This document shows, in pieces, positions 7,156 to 11,895 of a stretch of DNA of 11,895 bases. The position numbers and the translations under genes were made by a program. This DNA comes from Bacteroidaceae bacterium (lineage in GTDB: Bacteria; Bacteroidota; Bacteroidia; Bacteroidales; Bacteroidaceae). The stretch's first letter is position 1, and every line of letters begins with the position of its first letter. The stretch is taken from assembly GCA_017551845.1 (NCBI GenBank), contig JAFZKR010000110.1, positions 1-11,895 on the forward strand, in the 5' to 3' direction. Below the pieces are notes generated by a model, which made no database searches, had not been told where the DNA came from, and worked only from the letters and a program-made list of their open reading frames with translations.

Positions 7156-9141
7156 CTAATGTTTGTTCTCGTTGTTGTCATAGATGCTCTTGGGGCACCA
7201 CTCCATGTAGTCGAAATTCATCTCAGCTGCAGGATTGTCAAGGACAAGCTTCATCCTGAGATAATAATCCTTCTCCGCATAGAAATAGCCCGTAGTGACA
7301 ATGCGCCTTGCCATTGTATTGAGAGTCCTGAAAGCATCCGATCCGTTGGTATGGGAATCCGGAGCCTTCATATAGCCTCTGTTGTGCATGGCCTTGTCAA
7401 GGGCATTTATCTCCTCTTCGGTTTTATCTTCGTCACTCTCCCAACCTATGTTGTGGTTACCTGAAGCACTTAACCTCAAATCAGTAGGAATGCCGCACGG
7501 CTGCATATTGTCCGGGGAATCACCCACATAGTTCTGTACTACACCGCATCCTTCGTATCCGCGATATGAGAGCCTCAACTCCCAAGTACCGTCAAACGGG
7601 ATGGGCGGAAGTTTCAGGAGTATGTCATAGTTACCCTGAAGATCCACTCCGTCGCCCTGATAGCTCCAGTTAGAGGTAGAAGCTACGCGGACCCACATGC
7701 AATACTCGCTATTATACGAGTGGAAATTCGTAGGCTCCTTGAAACCTGTACCTTCGTATGCGCTGGAAGTCATTTTCTGACGGGCACCGGATGTAATGAA
7801 GTCCGGTGAAAGCGTGCAGCAGTCTATTCTCATACGACGATTGAGTATATCCGTTCTGATGAAGTCAGAATAGACAAGAATGTCATCGATATGATGGAAG
7901 TAACCGTTGCAGCCTTCGTAGAGGCCAGCCCCACTCATCTCGCTGGTGTTGTAGATACGGACACCGCGATACTTGGGACGTCCGAATTCCTCTTCATCGG
8001 TGCTGCCTATGCCGCGACGGTTGATATACATACCTGCATCGGCTCCGGTCATCACCCTTGAAACACGCATTATAGAATGTGGCATCATAGTCTCGAAGTA
8101 ATCCTCCGGGTCAAGGTAATTCAGGACGAAACGGTTATTTATCACCCTCTCCTTGGCACAGAAATCCACACTTGACGGAATCTGGAAAGGCAGGATATGA
8201 TAAGAGATGAAACGGTTCAACGGATTCTTGCGGTTGTGCCAGTCATCATCATAGAGGCCGGCATCATCAGGATAGGACTCATCATATACAGCCTTGGCGT
8301 AAGCTATGAGGTCCTCAAGATTATGAATCCCGTTCCGTTCGAATACCGAATCAGGCTCCACAAGGATGGTGAAAGCTGTCTTTCTTTCACCCCAGTACTT
8401 GACTGAATAATCAGAACCTCCTCCTTGTTTTGTTAAACCGACTTCGACTGAATCGTATGAGATCGTATAGCTTTCATCCTTGAACTTTTTCAGAGAATCC
8501 TCCAGTCCCACCTTGTTCAATGCCTGGAAAAATATCTTTGAACCCTCATTTTCCTTGACTATATCGAAAATATAATCGCCGGAAACCTTTATCAGCCTGT
8601 CAACAACCTGGACTACACCATTCTGGACCGTATCATCAAGACCTATGATGTGCGAATCCCTGTTGATGCACTTTACAAGTCTTATCGTTCCGTCAACAGT
8701 ATCACCGGTATATGACAAGGTAAGGAAGCGGTCCAGAAGATTGACTGACGGCAGAGAGCCCTCATTCAAGTCGGACATGAAGTAAGCAGCCTTGATAAGG
8801 TGAGTACGCGTAATGGTATCGCAGTCATTGTCTGAAAGGTCATCCACCGAATTATAGCCTAAATCTTTTAAAAAAATGGCAAAGGCTTCGTTCGTGGGAG
8901 CAAAACAGGTGAACTCTCCGTATGTGTCAAGCTCGCCCCAATGTTTTGCCCTCTTGAGAACGGTAATAAAATCGGTGAAACGTCCGGCAGGATCATCCTC
9001 CAGATAATCAGCGACAGTCTGACCGGTAAAGGTGTAGTAGGTTCCAGGATGCTGTTCGTCAAGGCATGAGGAACAGATGGCCAGAACGGACATCACCAGT
9101 CCGAACGACATTATTGCGCTAAGTCTCCTTAAAACTTTCAT
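7156..9141 (-). CDS. FAS1 (fasciclin)-domain surface lipoprotein, 661 aa
   Basis: Predicted outer-membrane lipoprotein, likely a surface accessory of the flanking transporters. Its hydrophobic signal peptide ends in ICSSC, with C26 the likely lipid cysteine, followed by L-D-E. FAS1 domain 1 spans about 40-187: H1 FTCFAPTNEAF (78-88) and H2 NGVVQVVDRLI (174-184). FAS1 domain 2 spans about 200-426: H1 FTILVEPDSVF (257-267), a textbook YH dipeptide at 314-315 in FISYHILPFQ, and H2 NGYFHHIDDILV (412-423). Residues 427-661 form a beta-rich C-terminal module matching that of the downstream FAS1 gene. The protein has eleven cysteines including the vicinal pair C441-C442, so disulfides are possible. 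The start is supported by purine-rich AAAGAG about 10 bp before the ATG. It lies 52 bp after the SusD-like gene. The domain call is firm; the ligand is unknown. Confidence 0.9.
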   Translation of the reverse strand: MKVLRRLSAIMSFGLVMSVLAICSSCLDEQHPGTYYTFTGQTVADYLEDDPAGRFTDFITVLKRAKHWGELDTYGEFTCFAPTNEAFAIFLKDLGYNSVDDLSDNDCDTITRTHLIKAAYFMSDLNEGSLPSVNLLDRFLTLSYTGDTVDGTIRLVKCINRDSHIIGLDDTVQNGVVQVVDRLIKVSGDYIFDIVKENEGSKIFFQALNKVGLEDSLKKFKDESYTISYDSVEVGLTKQGGGSDYSVKYWGERKTAFTILVEPDSVFERNGIHNLEDLIAYAKAVYDESYPDDAGLYDDDWHNRKNPLNRFISYHILPFQIPSSVDFCAKERVINNRFVLNYLDPEDYFETMMPHSIMRVSRVMTGADAGMYINRRGIGSTDEEEFGRPKYRGVRIYNTSEMSGAGLYEGCNGYFHHIDDILVYSDFIRTDILNRRMRIDCCTLSPDFITSGARQKMTSSAYEGTGFKEPTNFHSYNSEYCMWVRVASTSNWSYQGDGVDLQGNYDILLKLPPIPFDGTWELRLSYRGYEGCGVVQNYVGDSPDNMQPCGIPTDLRLSASGNHNIGWESDEDKTEEEINALDKAMHNRGYMKAPDSHTNGSDAFRTLNTMARRIVTTGYFYAEKDYYLRMKLVLDNPAAEMNFDYMEWCPKSIYDNNENKH

Positions 9142-9193
9142 TGGACAAATCTCTTTCTGAATTGGTTTCTGAACATGACAACAACTCTATTAT

Positions 9194-10963
9194 TTATTGT
9201 CCTGCTTTCTTAATATCTTCATCCTCCTTATATGCGGGATTCTGCTTGAGAACACCCTCCTCACCATCTTCATAATAGAGCTTGATTTCATCCTTGTTGT
9301 ACGGGAAGTACATGGCGAACGTATCGGAAAGCTTGATACGGACTGCACTTACGTTTTCAGTGTACTTTGTCAACACAAGCGAAGAAAGACGTGTTGTGCT
9401 TCCGTCACGACGAGCCATTCTGACAAGGTCAAACCAACGCTTACCCTCGAAGCAGAGTTCACGTCTGCGCTCCTGAAGCACAAGATTCTCCATGCTCTGC
9501 TTGGAACCGCTATAATCACCTATCTTGAGCGTATCGGCGTTGGAGTTGGTATAACCACCTTCATAGCCTGTGCAGAGAGCACGCTGGTTGATGGCCTGAA
9601 CTATATTGAAAGCCTGCCTGAAATAGCTGTTCCTGTTTGCATTGGCAGCGGAGTCACCTGCGACACTGGCATCATCGGCAGCCATCATCACAAGGGCTTC
9701 GGCCTTCATGAGAAGAGCATCGGTATAACGATATACAACCCAGTTAGGAGTGGTGTTGTTCCTCTGGACAGGATAGTTTTCATTCTGTTTGATTTCACCT
9801 GTTGAAAGGTCGAAACTCTGCTTCTCAACAACATATTTTGAAATAGCGTATTTCGATCCGTCATCCACCTCGGATATTGACTCATAAAAGCGGGTGTCGT
9901 ACTTTGACTTGAAGACATCGCCTTTACCCTGCTTGACATTGGTACCCATCTGGGTTGCTGCCTGCAGGACACCGTCCTGACTTCTTGTACCGTAGTAGCT
10001 GTTTACGAAACTGTTGGACTGATTGGACTGGAACGGAAGTTCAAAGAGTACCTCGAAGGAGTTGCCTGTTCCGAAATTCTCATTATAAGAGGTTCCAGCC
10101 CACTGGGTTCCCTGAGTCTCCTTGATAAGAGGATAACCGTGGAACATGTCGATGATGCAGTTTACCTCATCCTCCTCCTTGAGTTCCTTATACTCATCCA
10201 TCTTAAGTTCGGTGATCTTGTCAACGCATCTTACGACATTGGGATAATCACCTTTCCAGAGATAGAGGTCAGCAAGAAGAGCATATATACCTGCCTGAGT
10301 GAAACGGCCTGTATTGGCGGACTCAAGAGGATATTTGATCATTGCGGCATCAACAACTTCCTCAAGTTCCTCTATCATAAGAGGTATCATCTCCTCAATA
10401 GTTATCGGGGCTGCCTTGAAAGCCTCAATACCACGGGAATCATCGGTTGAAGGCTCGGTTATGAAAGGAGCAGCCCTGTAGGCGCGAGCCAGATACCAAT
10501 GACAAAGGTCACGGATGGCATAAGCCTCGGCCAGATTGGAATTAAGGTTCTTGCGAGTATAGTTAGGATCTTTCTCTTTAATAAGAGGAGCTTCCTTTAT
10601 TACAGTATTGGCACGGTTGATTGCTTTATAGAAGCAATCCCATGTAGTGAAACTGTTGGTTTCAAGTATATTGTCCTTGGTTATCTGGATAATATCATGG
10701 GTTGAACCTGAAGAACTTGTGTTATTGGGATCGGCAATGATGTTGTCGGACCTCATCTCACCCCAAATGGACATTCGGGTGATGCAGTCGCCGCTCTCAA
10801 GTGCCGAATATGCACCAAGCAGAACACTCTCAACATCGGCCTTGCTGGTCCAATAGTTCTCATAAACTATCTCGTTGAGAGGCATCAGGGTCAGGAAATC
10901 ATTACATGACGAGAGCGTAGCTCCTGCCAGTGCTATACAGAATAATGATTTGATATTTTTCAT
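9194..10963 (-). CDS. SusD/RagB-like surface lipoprotein, canonical type (589 aa)
   Basis: Predicted outer-membrane ligand-binding lipoprotein that pairs with the SusC-like barrel whose 3' end lies just upstream. I chose the ATG at 10963, giving M-K-N-I-K, because it follows purine-rich AAAGAG and gives a compact signal peptide. An in-frame GTG three codons earlier (10972) is less likely. The lipid cysteine is at residue 20 (LSSC), followed by NDFL. SusD hallmarks are strong: an N-terminal region with ENYW, a TPR-like helix pattern (FTQAGIYALLADLYLWKGDY, about 221-240), VVYRYTDALLMKAEALVM at about 409-426, QERRRELCFEGKRWFDLVRM at about 497-516, and a C-terminal QNPAY close to the end. The gap to the SusC stop is 19 bp. 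It is much closer to the classical SusD pattern than the other SusD in this locus. Confidence 0.95.
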   Translation of the reverse strand: MKNIKSLFCIALAGATLSSCNDFLTLMPLNEIVYENYWTSKADVESVLLGAYSALESGDCITRMSIWGEMRSDNIIADPNNTSSSGSTHDIIQITKDNILETNSFTTWDCFYKAINRANTVIKEAPLIKEKDPNYTRKNLNSNLAEAYAIRDLCHWYLARAYRAAPFITEPSTDDSRGIEAFKAAPITIEEMIPLMIEELEEVVDAAMIKYPLESANTGRFTQAGIYALLADLYLWKGDYPNVVRCVDKITELKMDEYKELKEEDEVNCIIDMFHGYPLIKETQGTQWAGTSYNENFGTGNSFEVLFELPFQSNQSNSFVNSYYGTRSQDGVLQAATQMGTNVKQGKGDVFKSKYDTRFYESISEVDDGSKYAISKYVVEKQSFDLSTGEIKQNENYPVQRNNTTPNWVVYRYTDALLMKAEALVMMAADDASVAGDSAANANRNSYFRQAFNIVQAINQRALCTGYEGGYTNSNADTLKIGDYSGSKQSMENLVLQERRRELCFEGKRWFDLVRMARRDGSTTRLSSLVLTKYTENVSAVRIKLSDTFAMYFPYNKDEIKLYYEDGEEGVLKQNPAYKEDEDIKKAGQ

Positions 10964-10982
10964 ACTGTACACTCTTTAAACG

Positions 10983-11895
10983 TTAGAATTGTAATGACAC
11001 GTTGAACGTGAAACGCTTTGAACGAGGAGTCTGGTTCTGGTCGGTGGAAACACCCATACCGCCGTAACCGACCTCAGGATCCATACCTGAATACTTGGTG
11101 AGAACAAGTATGTTGTTCAGGTTCAGGTTGAAGGAAAGGTTCTGGATACCTAACCTCTTGGTATATTTTGGATCAATGGAATAACCGAATGAACAAGAAT
11201 TCCAGCGGAGGAATGAACCGTCCTCAACATAGCGGTCACTCGGCAGTGAGTTGTAACCGTAGTTGTGAAGAGCTCTCGGCATTTCAGTCAGATCACCTTC
11301 TACACGCCATCTCCAGTTGATTGCTGCCGAAGTGTTGTTAGTATCATACATAGCTTCAGCATCCCTACGGCCTTGGCTGATAACCTTGTTGCCGTAACGG
11401 AAGTTGAACTGGTTACGCCATGAGAAACGTCCGTAGTTGATTGAGAAGCCGAAACCACCGTTCAACTTGGGAAGTGAACTTCCGAGATAGACTATATCAA
11501 GTTCATTGATGTTACCGTCGTTGTTGATATCAACGTATCTGGCATCGCCACCCACGAACTCGTACTCGGCTGTGTTGCCGTAAGCGAACATCATGGGTTT
11601 GGCGCGACCCTTTGAGTTCAAGATTACCTCTCCGTTGGCATCCTTGACAACCGGAGCGTCGGGACCGCTTACACCAGGATCCTCAACCTCTGAATAGTCA
11701 CTGTACTGATAGACACCGTCATACTTGAATCCGTAAATCGAGCCGAATGCGTTCTTAAGAGCAACATAGGGCAGATAACCGGACTGGTTACGGTAATCGA
11801 ACTCAGGATTTTTCTTGTCAAGCATGATGGGGTTCATCTCAAGGATCTGGTTCGAGTTGTCGGCGAACGAAATGTTGCCGCTCAAGCTGAACTTA
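10983..11895 (-). CDS. C-terminal part of a SusC/RagA-like TonB-dependent transporter, cut by the right edge
   Basis: The open frame continues to the window edge (K-F-S-L-S-G-N-I-S-F reads through the last bases), so this is the 3' third of a longer gene whose start lies outside. What remains is the end of the outer-membrane barrel. It includes GFKYDGVYQYSDYSEVEDPG, an EF-hand-like loop DINNDGNINELD at 11496-11531, then LPKLNGGFGFSINYGRFSWRNQFNFRYG barrel strands. Near the end are YVEDGSFLRW, then LNNILVLTKYSGMDPE, and a C-terminal strand ending FTFNVSLQF with terminal Phe, as expected for BAM-assembled barrels. These are standard signatures of the last part of SusC proteins. It is the partner of the SusD-like gene 19 bp downstream. 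The plug and TonB box cannot be seen. Confidence 0.94.
   Translation of the reverse strand, partial: KFSLSGNISFADNSNQILEMNPIMLDKKNPEFDYRNQSGYLPYVALKNAFGSIYGFKYDGVYQYSDYSEVEDPGVSGPDAPVVKDANGEVILNSKGRAKPMMFAYGNTAEYEFVGGDARYVDINNDGNINELDIVYLGSSLPKLNGGFGFSINYGRFSWRNQFNFRYGNKVISQGRRDAEAMYDTNNTSAAINWRWRVEGDLTEMPRALHNYGYNSLPSDRYVEDGSFLRWNSCSFGYSIDPKYTKRLGIQNLSFNLNLNNILVLTKYSGMDPEVGYGGMGVSTDQNQTPRSKRFTFNVSLQF

Noticed and set aside
8867..8877. T/A homopolymer run inside the 661-aa FAS1 gene as a phase-variation site
   Set aside because: The run is only about seven identical bases, it encodes a normal part of FAS1 domain 1 (IFLKDLG), and the frame is intact on both sides. It is too short to support slippage.
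9154..9173. Two 8-bp copies of TTTCTGAA spaced 12 bp apart in the SusD-FAS1 gap
   Set aside because: They are short, low in complexity, and one overlaps the purine-rich ribosome-binding region. There is no further structure suggesting an operator.
9197..9805. A 202-codon open frame on the plus strand
   Set aside because: It lies wholly antisense to the well-supported SusD-like gene, whose motifs run through the whole interval; the plus-strand translation has no recognisable domain. It is a shadow frame.
10964..10972. GTG start for the SusD-like gene at 10972
   Set aside because: It adds only M-Y-S before a good ATG at 10963. The ATG has purine-rich AAAGAG at a suitable distance and gives a standard lipoprotein signal peptide.
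11883..11885. TTG as the start of the right-edge gene
   Set aside because: The frame stays open to the window edge with barrel-like sequence, and the protein lacks the N-terminal and plug domains, so this is an internal Leu codon of a truncated SusC gene.

Overview
The window looks like chromosomal DNA from a member of the Bacteroidales (Bacteroides/Prevotella-like). The evidence is paired SusC/RagA-type TonB-dependent transporters and SusD/RagB-type lipoproteins, lipoprotein signal peptides ending in SC or SSC, and AT-rich intergenic DNA without strong Shine-Dalgarno sequences. No RNA gene, CRISPR array, insertion sequence or attachment site was recognised.

Every supported gene is on the minus strand, so the locus is read from right to left. 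The order is: 3' part of a SusC-like transporter (cut by the right edge), its SusD-like partner, a 661-residue lipoprotein with two FAS1 (fasciclin) domains, a 561-residue lipoprotein with two more divergent FAS1 domains, a complete 1087-residue SusC-like transporter, and its SusD-like partner. After a 253-bp AT-rich gap with a strong hairpin comes the first 19 codons of another exported protein, cut by the left edge. The gaps between the six main genes are 19, 52, 23, 2 and 12 bp, so they are very probably one operon.

By family knowledge, each SusC/SusD pair forms an outer-membrane import complex. SusC is the TonB-driven barrel and SusD is the surface lipoprotein lid that captures ligand. 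The two FAS1 lipoproteins lie between the pairs, carry lipoprotein signals with acidic residues after the lipid-bearing cysteine, and share a C-terminal beta-rich module. The simplest reading is that they are surface-exposed accessory or binding proteins for one or both transporters. No glycoside hydrolase, polysaccharide lyase, peptidase, sensor, sigma or anti-sigma gene is visible, so the substrate cannot be named from this window.

The two SusC/SusD pairs are clearly different from each other, so this is not a recent tandem duplication. The main points of interest are the double-transporter/double-FAS1 layout, the shared C-terminal module, the unusual plug region of the complete SusC, and the strand-asymmetric hairpin after the last SusD gene.
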